Part shown: positions 1 through 10,142 of the stretch, one piece after another
Layout: every line of letters starts with the position of its first letter
How positions within the stretch are numbered: the first letter of the stretch is position 1
Assembly: GCA_900068845.1 (NCBI GenBank)
Contig: CEFQ01000005.1
Span: 1,162,599-1,226,598 of the forward strand
Source of the DNA: Enterobacter ludwigii
GTDB lineage: Bacteria; Pseudomonadota; Gammaproteobacteria; Enterobacterales; Enterobacteriaceae
Direction of reading: 5' to 3'
Length of the DNA stretch: 64,000 bases
Made by a program: the position numbers and the translations under genes
Notes under the pieces: generated by a model
The model's database searches: none
The model's input: the letters and a program-made list of their open reading frames with translations, nothing else
Told to the model about the DNA's origin: nothing

Positions 1-48
1 ACCCATCACATTGCCTGGCCGTTTTGGCTTATAAGGAACTCGCGCTAA

Positions 49-927
49 ATGAACAAACACTTTAACTGCATCGGGATTGTCGGCCATCCGCGCCATCCTA
101 CCGCGTTAACCACCCATGAAATGCTCTGGCGCTGGCTAACGGCAAAGGGTTATGAGGTGATTGTTGAGCAGCAGATTGCGCGCGAACTGGATTTGAAAAA
201 TGCCCAAACCGGCAGCCTGGCCGACATTGGCCAACGTGCCGACTTGGCCGTTGTCGTTGGCGGCGATGGCAATATGCTTGGCGCCGCGCGCGTGTTGGCG
301 CGCTATGACATCAAAGTGATTGGCATTAACCGTGGCAACCTTGGTTTTCTTACCGATCTCGATCCTGACAATGCTCAGCAACAGCTAGATGATGTGCTGC
401 AGGGTGATTACTTTGTGGAGAGTCGCTTCTTACTGGAGGCGCAGGTGTGCAAACAAGATTGCTCACCGCGCATTGGTAGCGCCATCAACGAAGTGGTGCT
501 GCACCCAGGTAAAGTCGCGCACATGATTGAATTCGAAGTTTATATTGATGAGGTGTTTGCCTTTTCACAGCGATCCGATGGCTTAATTATCTCCACGCCG
601 ACCGGCTCTACCGCCTATTCGCTTTCGGCTGGCGGCCCCATTCTAACGCCGTCACTGGACGCCATCACGCTGGTGCCGATGTTCCCACATACGCTTTCTG
701 CGCGTCCGCTGGTGATCAACAGTAGCAGTACCATTCGACTGCGTTTTTCTTCCCTGCGCAGCGATCTGGAGATCAGTTGCGATAGTCAGATTGCCTTGCC
801 GATTCAGGAAGGTGAAGATGTTCTGATTCGCCGCAGCGCCAATCATCTCAATCTTATCCATCCTAAAAATTACAATTATTTTAATACGTTAAGTTCAAAA
901 CTGGGTTGGTCAAAAAAATTGTTCTGA
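49..927 (+). CDS. nadK: NAD kinase
   Basis: ATP-dependent phosphorylation of NAD to NADP in the cytoplasm, the only route to NADP. The 292-residue product has the usual enterobacterial length. It carries the family GGDGN motif at about residues 71-75, the NRGNLGF segment at 94-100 and the PTGSTAY motif at about 194-200, which together form the NAD/ATP site. An AAGGA ribosome site lies 11 bases upstream of the ATG. It is followed at 1013 by recN, as in E. coli, with recN having its own SOS promoter between them. No anomalies are seen. Confidence 0.98.
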   Translation: MNKHFNCIGIVGHPRHPTALTTHEMLWRWLTAKGYEVIVEQQIARELDLKNAQTGSLADIGQRADLAVVVGGDGNMLGAARVLARYDIKVIGINRGNLGFLTDLDPDNAQQQLDDVLQGDYFVESRFLLEAQVCKQDCSPRIGSAINEVVLHPGKVAHMIEFEVYIDEVFAFSQRSDGLIISTPTGSTAYSLSAGGPILTPSLDAITLVPMFPHTLSARPLVINSSSTIRLRFSSLRSDLEISCDSQIALPIQEGEDVLIRRSANHLNLIHPKNYNYFNTLSSKLGWSKKLF

Positions 928-944
928 AAATCAGCGTCGACCAC

Positions 945-1004
945 TTTACTGTATAAAAAACCAGGATATACTGTATGTAAAACCATATCTGTTTTTACAT
1001 ACAG
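945..1004 (+). promoter_or_regulatory. recN SOS promoter with two LexA boxes
   Basis: A perfect LexA core CTGT-N8-ACAG occupies 989-1004. A second, weaker half-matching box (CTGT at 971-974, with CCAT at 983-986) lies directly upstream. A TATACT -10 (967-972) is overlapped by the first box and is preceded by TTTACT (945-950) at 16 bp spacing. Tandem LexA boxes over the -10 and transcript start are the known arrangement for recN in enteric bacteria. Repression until SOS induction is therefore inferred. Confidence 0.88.
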
Positions 1005-1012
1005 GTGATTCT

Positions 1013-2674
1013 ATGCTGGCACAACTGACCATCAGTAACTTTGCTATCGTTCGTGAACTGGAGATCGACTTTCATCGGGGTATGACGGCGATCACGGGTG
1101 AAACCGGCGCAGGTAAATCTATCGCTATTGATGCGCTGGGCCTGTGTCTGGGTGGCCGCGCTGAAGCAGATATGGTGCGTCAGGGGGCGAGTCGCGCTGA
1201 TATCTGCGCACGCTTCCAACTCAAAACGTCCCCTTCCGCGCAGCGCTGGCTGGTGGAGAATCAGCTGGATGAAGGCAATGAATGTCTGCTGCGTCGTGTG
1301 ATTAGCGCAGATGGTCGTTCGCGTGGCTTTATCAACGGCACGTCGGTACCTTTATCGCAGTTACGTGAATTAGGTCAGTTGCTGATTCAGATCCACGGCC
1401 AGCATGCCCACCAGTTGCTGCTCAAATCCGATCACCAAAAACATCTGCTGGATGCTTATGCAGCCCACGATGATTTACTGTCTGACATGCGTCAGCACTA
1501 TCAGCGCTGGCATCAGAGCTGCCGCGCGCTGGCACAACATCAGCAGCTATCACAAGAGCGCGAATCACGTCGCGAGCTGCTGCAGTATCAGTTGAAAGAA
1601 CTCAATGAGTTTGCCCCGCAGCTGGGCGAATTCGAACAGATTGATGAAGAGTACAAACGTTTAGCCAACAGCGGCCAATTGCTGTCTACCAGCCAGCAAG
1701 CGCTGCACATTCTCGCTGATGGGGATGACACCAACCTGCAGAGCCTGCTGTATAGCGCCCGCCACATGCTGGGTGAACTCGTGACGCTGGATAATAAAGT
1801 CAGCGGCGTGTTCAATCTGCTGGAAGAAGCCGCGATTCAGCTCAGTGAAGCCAGTGATGAACTGCGCCATTACTGCGAACGTCTGGACCTCGATCCCAAT
1901 CGCCTGCATGAGCTGGAGCAGCGCCTGTCACGGCAGATCGCGCTGGCACGTAAGCATCATGTCTCACCTGAAACATTACCGGTGCTTTATCAGCAACTGC
2001 TGGACGAGGCAGAGCTGCTTTCACAGCAAGAGAGCGACCAGGAAACTCTGCAGGCTGACGTTGTCGCTCACCATAAAGCCGCGTTAGCCAGTGCTGTAAA
2101 TCTGCACCAACTGCGTGAGCATTCGGCACAGGAGCTGAGCCAGCTAATTACCCAAAGCATGCGTACTCTGGCGATGCCGCACGGCCAATTTGCCATTGTA
2201 CTGGAGTTTAATGCAGACCAACTCACCGCTGATGGCGCAACACGCATTGATTTCCGTGTCACCACCAACCCAGGCCAACCACTTCAGCCATTGGGCAAAG
2301 TGGCGTCAGGCGGTGAGCTGTCACGTATCGCACTGGCGATTCAGGTGATTACCGCACAGAAAATGGAAACGCCAGCGATGATCTTCGATGAGGTGGATGT
2401 CGGGATCAGCGGCCCAACCGCCGCAGTGGTTGGCCAAATGCTGCGACAACTGGGCGAGTCCACGCAGGTGATGTGCGTTACGCATCTGCCGCAAGTTGCC
2501 GGCTGCGGTCATCAGCACTTCTTCGTCAGCAAAGAGACCGATGGCGCGATGACCGAAACGCATATGCAGCCGCTGGATAAACGCGCACGTTTGCAAGAGT
2601 TGGCCCGTTTGCTAGGTGGTAGCGAAGTCACTCGTAATACGTTGGCTAACGCTAAAGAACTTTTAGCTGCCTGA
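1013..2674 (+). CDS. recN: DNA repair protein RecN
   Basis: SMC-like ATPase of double-strand break repair, strongly induced in the SOS response, acting on the nucleoid. The 553 residues match the family length. Walker A GETGAGKS is at residues 29-36. A long central alpha-helical, Q/L-rich region forms the coiled-coil arms. The C-terminal head has the signature region VASGGELSR and a Walker [11 protein letters not shown] near residue 460. The start lies 9 bases after a perfect LexA box. It is monocistronic; bamE follows after 187 bases. Confidence 0.98.
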   Translation: MLAQLTISNFAIVRELEIDFHRGMTAITGETGAGKSIAIDALGLCLGGRAEADMVRQGASRADICARFQLKTSPSAQRWLVENQLDEGNECLLRRVISADGRSRGFINGTSVPLSQLRELGQLLIQIHGQHAHQLLLKSDHQKHLLDAYAAHDDLLSDMRQHYQRWHQSCRALAQHQQLSQERESRRELLQYQLKELNEFAPQLGEFEQIDEEYKRLANSGQLLSTSQQALHILADGDDTNLQSLLYSARHMLGELVTLDNKVSGVFNLLEEAAIQLSEASDELRHYCERLDLDPNRLHELEQRLSRQIALARKHHVSPETLPVLYQQLLDEAELLSQQESDQETLQADVVAHHKAALASAVNLHQLREHSAQELSQLITQSMRTLAMPHGQFAIVLEFNADQLTADGATRIDFRVTTNPGQPLQPLGKVASGGELSRIALAIQVITAQKMETPAMIFDEVDVGISGPTAAVVGQMLRQLGESTQVMCVTHLPQVAGCGHQHFFVSKETDGAMTETHMQPLDKRARLQELARLLGGSEVTRNTLANAKELLAA

Positions 2675-2861
2675 TTCAGCACTTTTTTCCCGGCTGGTGG
2701 TCATATGCTTGCTCTGTAGAGGTTTCAAATAGCGAAAAGGTTTATTATCATCGGCAGTTATGTCGTCTGAGTAATAAAGCCTGCCGCAGGCAGAGTTCAG
2801 AATTTGATGGCAAAAAAATAGCCTGCTGAAAGGCGTTTGGCCCCAGAAAAGGAATGTATAG

Positions 2862-3209
2862 ATGCGCTGTAAAACGCTGACTGCCGCGGCAGTAGTAATG
2901 TTGATGATGACCGCTGGATGTTCCACCCTTGAGCGCGTTGTGTATCGTCCGGATATCAATCAGGGGAATTACCTGGTCGCCAACGATGTGTCGAAGATTC
3001 ATAACGGCATGACGCAGCAGCAGGTCGCCTACACACTCGGTACACCGATGATGCGCGATCCGTTTGGCAGCAACGTTTGGTATTACGTGTTTCGTCAGGA
3101 ACCCGGCCATGAAGGTGTGAAACAGCAGACGCTGACGCTGACTTTCGACAGCAACGGAACGCTGACCAACATCGACAACAAGCCGAAACTCACCGGCAAA
3201 GAAGGCTAA
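2862..3209 (+). CDS. bamE: Outer-membrane assembly lipoprotein BamE (SmpA/OmlA)
   Basis: Small lipoprotein of the BAM complex that inserts beta-barrel proteins into the outer membrane. The 115 residues begin with a lipoprotein signal ending in the lipobox MTAGC (Cys at about residue 20). They continue with the conserved [11 protein letters not shown] and GMTQQQV...LGTP segments of the SmpA/OmlA fold. An AAGGA ribosome site precedes the ATG. The gene ends just before a strong terminator and is convergent with rnfH-ratA. Confidence 0.97.
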   Translation: MRCKTLTAAAVVMLMMTAGCSTLERVVYRPDINQGNYLVANDVSKIHNGMTQQQVAYTLGTPMMRDPFGSNVWYYVFRQEPGHEGVKQQTLTLTFDSNGTLTNIDNKPKLTGKEG

Positions 3210-3221
3210 GTGAATGGCAAT

Positions 3222-3247
3222 AAAAAAGGCGCTTGAGCGCCTTTTTT
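3222..3247. terminator. Bidirectional intrinsic terminator between bamE and rnfH
   Basis: GGCGC-TTGA-GCGCC stem at 3228-3241, flanked by A6 on the left and T7 on the right. It can terminate bamE on the plus strand and rnfH on the minus strand. Confidence 0.93.
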
Positions 3248-3263
3248 AGTTTTTGCTTTCTGA

Positions 3264-3554
3264 CTATTTCTTTTCAGCTGAGCGCTCTGCGCGTTGACGC
3301 CGTAACTCTTTCGGATCGGCAATCAGCGGACGATAGATCTCAATGCGATCACCATCCTGCACTGCATCACTCAATTTTACCGGGCGGCTATAAATACCGA
3401 CTTTGTTCGTGCTTAAATCGATATCCTTACGCAGCAACAACAAGCCAGACGCCTTTATCGCTTGTTCAACCGTTGCGCCTTCATCTAGCGTTACGGCACG
3501 CAAATACTGCTTATCCGGCAATGCGTAAACCACTTCCACGCTGATATCAGGCAC
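3264..3554 (-). CDS. rnfH: RnfH family ubiquitin-like protein (RatB)
   Basis: Small protein with a beta-grasp, ubiquitin-like fold; the precise cellular role is not settled. The open frame could run from 3626, but I place the start at the GTG at 3554, giving 96 residues beginning [17 protein letters not shown]. That is where the family begins, and it makes the start overlap the ratA stop by 8 bases, the usual translationally coupled ratA-rnfH arrangement. The C-terminus is rich in Arg, Glu and Lys ([12 protein letters not shown]). It shares a terminator with bamE. Confidence 0.93.
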   Translation of the reverse strand: MPDISVEVVYALPDKQYLRAVTLDEGATVEQAIKASGLLLLRKDIDLSTNKVGIYSRPVKLSDAVQDGDRIEIYRPLIADPKELRRQRAERSAEKK

Positions 3555-3981
3555 GGTAAACCTCTTTCGCGCGCTGACTAAACGCCTGCACCATGCTGTT
3601 TGCCAGCTCTTTAAAGATGCGGCCAAATGCCATTTCTACCAACATGTTGGTGAACTCAAAATCAAGGTTCAACTCAACTTTGCAGGCATCATCCCCTAAT
3701 GAGGTGAAATGCCAGCCGCCGGTCAATTTACGGAATGGGCCATCCACTAACTGCATCAAGATACTTTGATTGCTGATCAGTGTATTTCGTGTAGTGAAGG
3801 TTTTACTGATGCCTGCTTTCGAGACATCAACGGCCGCGGTCATTTGATCTCCGCTGTTATCCAGCACACGACTGCCGGTGCAACCCGGCAGAAACTGAGG
3901 ATACGCATCCACGTCATTCACAAGACGGTACATCTGCTCAGCGCTATAAGGGACCAGCGCTGAACGGCTAATCTGGGCCAT
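3547..3981 (-). CDS. ratA: RatA, ribosome-association START-domain protein
   Basis: Member of the coenzyme-Q-binding/START (polyketide cyclase-like) superfamily. E. coli RatA was reported to block 70S subunit association, and other members of this fold act in ubiquinone biology, so the physiological role remains debated. The 144-residue product begins [24 protein letters not shown] and has the conserved YPQFLPGC segment near residue 30. It is divergent from smpB across 159 bases and upstream of rnfH in an overlapping pair. Confidence 0.95.
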   Translation of the reverse strand: MAQISRSALVPYSAEQMYRLVNDVDAYPQFLPGCTGSRVLDNSGDQMTAAVDVSKAGISKTFTTRNTLISNQSILMQLVDGPFRKLTGGWHFTSLGDDACKVELNLDFEFTNMLVEMAFGRIFKELANSMVQAFSQRAKEVYRA

Positions 3982-4140
3982 AATGGTTCCTGTTCATCAC
4001 AAAACCATTGAATAATACCATTTTCGGTTACCAAACAAAAATTCACGGCTTTGCTTGCTGTGCTAAAATGGAGTGTTTTTTACCGCCCTGCAGGACAGGG
4101 GATGCGCCCATAAACTGAGTGATGTAGACTACGCCGCACT

Positions 4141-4623
4141 ATGACAAAGAAAAAAGTTAACAAACCCGGTTCAGCCACTATTGCCCTCAATAAACGCGCA
4201 CGTCATGAATACTTCATTGAAGAAGAGTTCGAGGCGGGTATGTCGTTACAAGGATGGGAAGTTAAATCACTCCGTGCCGGTAAGGCTAACATCAGCGATA
4301 GCTACATTCTGCTGCGCGATGGTGAAGCTTACCTGTTCGGTTCTACTTTCCAGCCGCTGGCGGTGGCTTCAACGCATGTGGTGTGTGATCCCACGCGCAG
4401 CCGCAAGTTGCTGCTGAAACAACGCGAACTCGATTCGCTTTACGGACGTGTTAACCGCGAAGGCTTTACCGTGGTAGCACTGTCGATGTATTGGAAAAAT
4501 GCCTGGGCCAAACTGAAAATCGGTGTGGCGCGCGGCAAGAAAGAACATGACAAGCGTGACGACGTCAAAGAACGTGAATGGAAGATGGATAAAGCACGTA
4601 TTATGAAGAATTCAAAACGTTAA
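4141..4623 (+). CDS. smpB: SsrA-binding protein SmpB
   Basis: Binds tmRNA and carries it to stalled ribosomes for trans-translation. The 160 residues match the family length. The conserved core includes [12 protein letters not shown] near residue 18 and [15 protein letters not shown] near 57. The basic C-terminal tail ([13 protein letters not shown]) enters the mRNA channel in homologues. The tmRNA gene ssrA starts 44 bases after the stop, the standard enteric order. A TAAAAT -10-like hexamer at 4064-4069 is a possible promoter element. Confidence 0.98.
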   Translation: MTKKKVNKPGSATIALNKRARHEYFIEEEFEAGMSLQGWEVKSLRAGKANISDSYILLRDGEAYLFGSTFQPLAVASTHVVCDPTRSRKLLLKQRELDSLYGRVNREGFTVVALSMYWKNAWAKLKIGVARGKKEHDKRDDVKEREWKMDKARIMKNSKR

Positions 4624-4667
4624 GTACTGGATTTCAACGTTTCTTTTCTGTAGTATTGAAATTTCTT

Positions 4668-5030
4668 GGGGCTGATTCTGGACTCGACGGGATTGTGAAG
4701 CCTTAGGAGCATGCCGAGGGGCGGTTTGCCTCGTAAAAAGCCGCAAAAAAATAGTCGCAAACGACGAAAACTACGCTTTAGCAGCTTAATAACCTGCTTT
4801 GAAGCCCTCTCTCCCTAGCTTCCGCTCTTAAGACGGGGATCAAGAGAGGTCAAACCCAAAAGAGATCGTGTGGATGCCTTGCCTGGGGTTGAAGCACTAA
4901 ATCTAATCAGGCTAGTTTGTCAGTGGCGTGTCTGTCCGCAGCTGGCCGGCGAATGTAAAGACTGACTAAGCATGTAGTGCCGACGGTGTAGTAATTTCGG
5001 ACGCGGGTTCAACTCCCGCCAGCTCCACCA
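4668..5030 (+). ncRNA. ssrA: Transfer-messenger RNA (tmRNA)
   Basis: The 363-nt length equals that of E. coli tmRNA. The 5' end GGGGCTGATTCTGGA and 3' end GGTTCAACTCC...CACCA form the tRNA-like domain. The tag reading frame, GCA at 4757 to the tandem TAA stops at 4787, encodes ANDENYALAA, identical to the enteric tag. The 3' end is the chromosomal attachment site of the adjacent island, but the RNA is complete because the island restores the 3' sequence. Confidence 0.98.
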
Positions 5031-5034
5031 AAAT
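5019..5034. other. attL: 3' end of ssrA, left border of the island
   Basis: The 16 bases CCAGCTCCACCAAAAT recur exactly at 14266-14281. One copy is inside the intact ssrA and the other follows the island, as expected for a tyrosine-recombinase element inserted at the tmRNA 3' end. Confidence 0.88.
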
Positions 5035-5072
5035 CCTTCGAAGATGATTCCAGAGTCATCCGTAGAAGTCCT

Positions 5073-5107
5073 AAAAGCCCGCACGGCACAAGCCCTGCGG
5101 GCTTTTT
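5073..5107 (+). terminator. Terminator downstream of ssrA (island copy)
   Basis: AAAGCCCGCA ... TGCGGGCTTT stem followed by T6. A diverged copy of the same hairpin is found at 14321-14357 next to attR, so the island carries its own version of the ssrA terminator. Confidence 0.88.
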
Positions 5108-5222
5108 TGTATCTGTAACCTTTCGAGACGATCCGCCTGAATCCGGTGATAATTGGTATACGAATTGGTATACGCTAGAATGTATGCCAATTCCGTATAC
5201 CAATTATGGACGGAAACCAGTC

Positions 5223-6407
5223 ATGGCGCGGATGACACGCCCCCTCACCAATAACGAAATCCTCAAAGCTAAACCTCAAGAGAAAGACTTCACACTGCAT
5301 GATGGCGACGGCCTTTTCCTGCTCATCAAAACATCAGGTAAAAAGCTGTGGCGTTTTCGCTACCAGCGACCAAATAGCAGCAGTCGCACAAATCTCAGCC
5401 TTGGCTCTTACCCTGCCCTAACGCTCGCTGTCGCACGCCAAGTGCGTGACCAACATATGTCGCTGCTTGCGCAAGGGGTCGACCCGCAGAAGCAGCAAGA
5501 GGAAGTATCAGAGCCACTACAAATCGAACTAGATAGCATTTTTTTCCGTAGTTGCCGGAAGGTGGTTCCAGCTTAAGAGCAAAAGCGTTACTGAGGATTA
5601 TGCGAAGGATATTTGGCGATCGCTGGAGAAGGACATCTTCCCTACTATCGGTGAGATTCCTGTTCAGGCGCTCAAGGCCAGAACGATCGTTGAAGCACTG
5701 GAGCCGATTAAAGCTCGCGGAGCGCTTGAGACAGTTCGCCGGTTAGTGCAGCGCATTAACGAGATAATGATTTACGCGGTTAATACCGGTTTAATCGATG
5801 CAAACCCAGCTTCTGGTGTCGGTATGGCTTTTGAAAGGCCCAAAAAACAAAATATGCCAACGTTACGGCCAGAAGAATTACCCAACCTGATGCGTTCTAT
5901 AGTCATGTCGAATCTGTCTGTTCCGACTCGCTGTCTTATTGAGTGGCAGCTCCTGACTCTTGTGCGTCCTTCTGAGGCTTCAGGTGCTCGGTGGGCAGAG
6001 ATCGATATTGAGGCAAAATTATGGGCGATTCCGGCTGAGCGGATGAAAGCTAAACGCCAACACATTGTTCCTCTCTCACCTCAGGCTATAGAGATTTTGG
6101 AGGTGATGAAGCCCATTAGCGCACATAGAGAACATGTTTCCCAAGTAGGAACGATCCGAAACAACTGATGAACAGCCAAACAGCAAATGCTGCCTTGAAA
6201 CGCATTGGGTACGATGGAAAACTAGTTGCACATGGGCTGCGTTCCATTGCAAGCACTGCTCTAAATGAACAGGGATTCAGTGCTGATGTTATAGAAGCAG
6301 CCCTTGCACATAGTGATAAAAATGAAGTTAGGAGAGCGTATAACCGCTCCACTTATTTAAATAGACGAATCGAGATAATGAACTGGTGGGGAAACTTCGT
6401 TCGTTAA
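5223..6407 (+). pseudogene. int: P4-type tyrosine integrase, two frameshifts
   Basis: The three reading-frame pieces together give a P4-family integrase of about 394 residues: N-terminal arm-binding domain (MTRPLTNNEILKAKP ... LHDGDGLFLLI), core (VAGRWFQLKSKSVTEDYAKD) and catalytic part (LTLVRPSEASGARW with the first catalytic Arg; VAHGLRSIAST with His and Arg; the tyrosine is expected in RRAYNRSTYLNRR). A run of seven T at 5539-5545 appears to have gained one T, shifting frame 0 to +1. The T3 run at 6137-6139 lost one, which restores the original frame and leads into MNSQTANAALKRIGYDG. About 195 codons are read out of frame, with a TGA at 6166-6168. The ATG at 5223 is preferred over 5184 by alignment with the family start. 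Confidence 0.87.
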
Positions 6408-6448
6408 TTAATTACAAGTGACTATGGATTCATAGTCACTTTCTATAA

Positions 6449-9340
6449 CTAGTGTTTCATTCCATATTTTATCTCTCTCTCTTTGAAAGCTTTAACTCCT
6501 CCTTCGAGAATATGGCATACATGATCCCTGATTGTATTTTCAAATAGAACCCCCTTTCTACTCACATCCATTTCATTATCCTCTAAAGATCCGAAGCAAT
6601 ACTCGAATTGATATTTCTCATTTTCATTTCCTACTTGCTGTCCGGACTGATTAGCCACGATAATACATTCTGAGTCGGTAGAAACCACTAGGTTAGCATT
6701 ATGAGTCACCATTATTATTTGCCTATCGAGTTTCTTACTCCGTATGTAACCTTTGAGTTGATCATATATAGTCCTGTTATCCAAGTTATCTTCTGGCTGA
6801 TCAATTAAAATAGGATGCTCAGAATTACTTAAATGTAATAAAATACTCATAAGTACCAATCCTCTTTTCCCAGGTGACATCTGAAGTATTTCGTCATTCT
6901 TGTAGAAAACTGAATAATCAATTCTAAAACAGTCAGAATATAACTTGTTGAGAAGATCTTTAGCAGTAACACCACTTTTTAGATTAGGCAATTCTTTACC
7001 CGATCTAATTTTATCATATACTAATGTAATTTTATGAACGTGTTTTTCATGGTCATATAAAACATTTCCTTTTGCATCCAATAGCCCTGCCATGAATTCC
7101 GTTAAGTTAGCCCTACGATCAAATAAATCTAAGAAAGCATTGAACTGCTCGCCATCATAATTGACTTCAGCTTGAACTGTAATTTCATCGTCGAATGAAT
7201 TGATTGGATCATTTACTAAAGAAACTATAGAATTATATCCCTCCATTACTAATAGATAGCTATTTTGCAGAGACGATTTAATATCAGTTCCTATCTGAGC
7301 TTGTTTGTCAATTTCAGCCTGTTTCTCGTTAATACGCTTTAACTTTGCATTTTCAACGATAAGCTTATCACTAATCTCTTTTAACTTTGATTGTTCTTTT
7401 ATTTTTGCTGTGAATGGAAGCAACGAAGCATCTACTTTTGAAGTGTCACTTTTTATTTTACTTATCCAATAAGGTATTCTCTTGATTTTATCATGTAACT
7501 TTGACTCTATACTGGGGTATACAGACTGCAAAGATGAATTTATAAACTCAAAGTAATCATTTATTACTTTTGAATGTACATCGTACACAATGTCCTTCTT
7601 AATAGATGAGAGTAAAGTTGAAAACATAATTGCAGAATTTATTTTATAGGAGAGAACAACCTCTTTTGTAGTTTTATCCATGTCTATCAAAAATTCTTTG
7701 CGACCAAGTAAAGATTTGTTCCGTAACATCAGGGAATTATATTTTTTTTGTTCTTGGTCTGAAAATCCTGATTTTTTCCTGAGTTCTTCAGCCTGATTAT
7801 TTAACTCTCTGATTTGTTTTTCAACATCTCCCTTGATGCCAATTTCAATACACTCTTTTTTCAATGAGTTATATTGTTCAATGCAGGAAAAAAGCTCACT
7901 TAACTTAGTGGATATATTAATATTATTATCAGCAATCACACTCTTGATAGATTCTGTTTCTGTTTTAAAGTTTTCCCTCTGAGATAATACTTTGCTGATC
8001 AACTCATTCAAATCATTCTTACCCTCTCTCTCCGCAAGTTGATTAATATATAACTGAGGTATATAGGTTATAGGTTTAGTGATTTCATCAGACAGTTTAC
8101 ATACCTCACCATTATTCCACTCTACCTCAAAATCATAAGCTTGAGATTGTGTATATGGCGACATCTTTGCAAGAGTCATTTTTTCAATCACTTCATCGTT
8201 ATTATTAGCTTTTGCTAAGTTATACAATAAAAGAGACTTTCCAGAGGATTTCCCTCCGATTATAGTATTCAAATCCGCATTGAAGTTTATCCATTCATCA
8301 GTGAATATTTTCTTCGAAGACTTATTGATAAATCTGGCACGCTTAATAATCTGATAATCATTTTTTTGTTGTGGATTGTTTTCTTGAATTTTAACCCTAG
8401 ACTCTGGATCATATACAACTTGTTTTAAACCTGAAAAATTGAGGTTAGCTTTAATCCAAGTATGTCTATTCAATTTTGGTTTAAATAGCTCTGTTAAAGA
8501 ATGTGCATCAGATCCCCATAGACAGGGTTTGATTTCACCAAACTCATTTACATGTTGTTCCTTATTATACTCTCCCAACATAAAACTAACTGTTTTTGGA
8601 TTGGAACTGAAAATAAAATGAGCCTGTTTTATTAAGTTCTTTCTTATACTATGACTTTGTGAGTTCCAACTAACTTGGCTTAAGTCTTCATCGCTTGGAA
8701 TTCCCAACATATATTTATTATTATAGCGACTATTACCTTTTAATAACTTTGCCAAATCAGACTCATTAATTGAAGCATTACATGCACCAACAAAAAAATC
8801 ACTTCCTTTAAACCCTGAATGTTCCTTTTTGAGACGCTTCCCAAATTCTTCAATAGTACGTTTATTTAAAGGCCTTTTTTCTGTAGCCACTCCTATAGAC
8901 GCATCATATTCAATACTGAGCTGAGAAATTACCTCAGATTCAATATCATCAATATCTAAATCGCCACAAAGCAAAAGGTGGTAGTTAAATTTATTACCCC
9001 AATCTTCGTTGTCTTTCTCACTGGTAAGCAATTTACTTATCCTGAATTCAATATTAGGAAATAAATAAATTTTATGTATCAAATTTATTTCTGAATCAGA
9101 AAAGAGCTCCTTTAATTTCCTTTCATTCAAAAGATACTCTTTTTTAATTTTTCTATAACCTTCTGGTATATAGTAGTCAGTTATACCAATTGCTTGAACA
9201 TTTTCTCTGATTGCAGCTTTAAACAATTCCTGAACGTAAGAATCCCAATCTCCAAATTGGTTATTAAGCACTGAAGCTGGCGTGTGGATATGAAGATCCC
9301 ACTTCCTCCATTCCGATCCTCTTGATAATTCCATAATCAA
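6449..9340 (-). CDS. TrlF-like PHP-domain plus ABC/SMC-type ATPase, putative defence protein
   Basis: The 963-residue protein has an N-terminal PHP phosphoesterase-like domain. WDLHIHTPAS at about residue 14 carries the HxH metal motif, GITDYY is near residue 53, and WGSDAH is near residue 275. An ABC-type ATPase split by a long coiled coil follows: Walker A GGKSSGKS near 365, signature-like LQMSPGKRG, Walker B HPILIDQPEDNLD and the H-loop MVTHNANL near 880. This architecture matches the TrlF family, found in mobile and defence islands. Nuclease or phosphatase action on phage nucleic acid is a guess. The gene is clearly AT-richer than its neighbours and intact while flanking island genes are broken. 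It is convergent with the integrase. The start could also be the ATG at 9334. Confidence 0.85.
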   Translation of the reverse strand: MIMELSRGSEWRKWDLHIHTPASVLNNQFGDWDSYVQELFKAAIRENVQAIGITDYYIPEGYRKIKKEYLLNERKLKELFSDSEINLIHKIYLFPNIEFRISKLLTSEKDNEDWGNKFNYHLLLCGDLDIDDIESEVISQLSIEYDASIGVATEKRPLNKRTIEEFGKRLKKEHSGFKGSDFFVGACNASINESDLAKLLKGNSRYNNKYMLGIPSDEDLSQVSWNSQSHSIRKNLIKQAHFIFSSNPKTVSFMLGEYNKEQHVNEFGEIKPCLWGSDAHSLTELFKPKLNRHTWIKANLNFSGLKQVVYDPESRVKIQENNPQQKNDYQIIKRARFINKSSKKIFTDEWINFNADLNTIIGGKSSGKSLLLYNLAKANNNDEVIEKMTLAKMSPYTQSQAYDFEVEWNNGEVCKLSDEITKPITYIPQLYINQLAEREGKNDLNELISKVLSQRENFKTETESIKSVIADNNINISTKLSELFSCIEQYNSLKKECIEIGIKGDVEKQIRELNNQAEELRKKSGFSDQEQKKYNSLMLRNKSLLGRKEFLIDMDKTTKEVVLSYKINSAIMFSTLLSSIKKDIVYDVHSKVINDYFEFINSSLQSVYPSIESKLHDKIKRIPYWISKIKSDTSKVDASLLPFTAKIKEQSKLKEISDKLIVENAKLKRINEKQAEIDKQAQIGTDIKSSLQNSYLLVMEGYNSIVSLVNDPINSFDDEITVQAEVNYDGEQFNAFLDLFDRRANLTEFMAGLLDAKGNVLYDHEKHVHKITLVYDKIRSGKELPNLKSGVTAKDLLNKLYSDCFRIDYSVFYKNDEILQMSPGKRGLVLMSILLHLSNSEHPILIDQPEDNLDNRTIYDQLKGYIRSKKLDRQIIMVTHNANLVVSTDSECIIVANQSGQQVGNENEKYQFEYCFGSLEDNEMDVSRKGVLFENTIRDHVCHILEGGVKAFKEREIKYGMKH

Positions 9341-9890
9341 TTCCCAGTAGTAATTAAACTAACGCATTAGATTTGTTCTACATCTATTTAGATGCACGTC
9401 CAATACACTGTGTTTATAGACAGCATTAAGCTAACACTGACTAAGAATAAATTTACAACTGCAGAATGAGAAATGCGATTGATTTTTCACCAAACCATTA
9501 GTAATTTTTCAGTTTATTTTAGTGCAGGTCATCCCTCCCCTACATTTTACGAGAGATATCTCTGCCTTCTTGGGTGTGCCATACGCCGAAGTATCCTTGA
9601 GTTAGATATGAGATATAGACACCGATTGTGAATTGGTTTTAGTGCTCGCGCGCAATGCTATCCCCCCCTCGCCTGCCCGCTCTATGCACCGCTTTTCATG
9701 CAGGTGCATAAAGCCACTTACGCCATGCCATGTATGGCTTCAACACATCCCGCTGACGCATTACTTTGCATGCAAATCCATCCACCCTATGAATGCACGG
9801 CTCTTTACAAACCGGCTTGCCAGAAAAAAGGCTTTGGAATGGCGAATAGCAGATACAAAAAAGCCGCTGTTTGATTAGCGGCTTTGAAAG
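9341..9890. other. 550-bp island region without a supported gene
   Basis: Holds the upstream region of the PHP-ATPase gene (AT-rich, 9341-9530) and then a GC-richer part with repeated TGCATG/GCATGCA motifs around 9695-9790. An 81-residue open frame at 9633-9878 has no recognisable family and no good ribosome site. The terminator of the delta-like gene lies at its right end. Confidence 0.6.
9857..9885 (-). terminator. Terminator after the delta-like gene
   Basis: AAAGCCGCT ... AGCGGCTTT stem (9860-9868 and 9877-9885). The A-run at 9857-9862 reads as a T-run on the minus strand, just beyond the delta-like stop at 9891. Confidence 0.85.
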
Positions 9891-10142
9891 TTAGTGAGTA
9901 ATTCGAAATGCTGAGCCGTATCGGCCTAGCGTCTGCCGTTCTTTAACTGGCATTTCCGCAACTTCCTCAACTGTTTCCTGTTGTGGCGGCGAGGTTATGA
10001 CTTTCGTGATGCTTTCGTTCGTCTTAAACGTGCAGGAGCAATCCAGATTCGTGCACTGGTGATAACGCTCTTTTACCTGCTCGGACATATAGCGGCTGGA
10101 TTTAGCGTGCGCCGGGCTTTTGCAGTAAGGGCAGTGCATCAT
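9891..10142 (-). CDS. Ogr/Delta-type zinc-finger transcription activator
   Basis: 83 residues beginning MMHCPYCKSPAHAKSS, with a CxxC pair at residues 4 and 7 and a second Cys pair in CTNLDC near residues 30-35. This is the Ogr/Delta zinc-binding layout. P2 Ogr and P4 Delta activate late promoters, including those of helper and satellite. The start overlaps the stop of the upstream Sid-like gene by 4 bases, as expected for a sid-delta late operon. The C-terminal half is less conserved. The gene appears intact, so it could still act on a resident or infecting P2-like phage. Confidence 0.9.
   Translation of the reverse strand: MMHCPYCKSPAHAKSSRYMSEQVKERYHQCTNLDCSCTFKTNESITKVITSPPQQETVEEVAEMPVKERQTLGRYGSAFRITH

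Noticed and set aside
5009..5203. 64-residue minus-strand open frame over the ssrA 3' end
   Set aside because: It overlaps the tmRNA and its terminator; a chance frame.
9633..9878. 81-residue plus-strand open frame in the island
   Set aside because: No recognisable family, no good ribosome site, Pro/Cys/His-rich composition typical of chance translation, and it runs into the delta terminator. A small satellite protein cannot be fully excluded.
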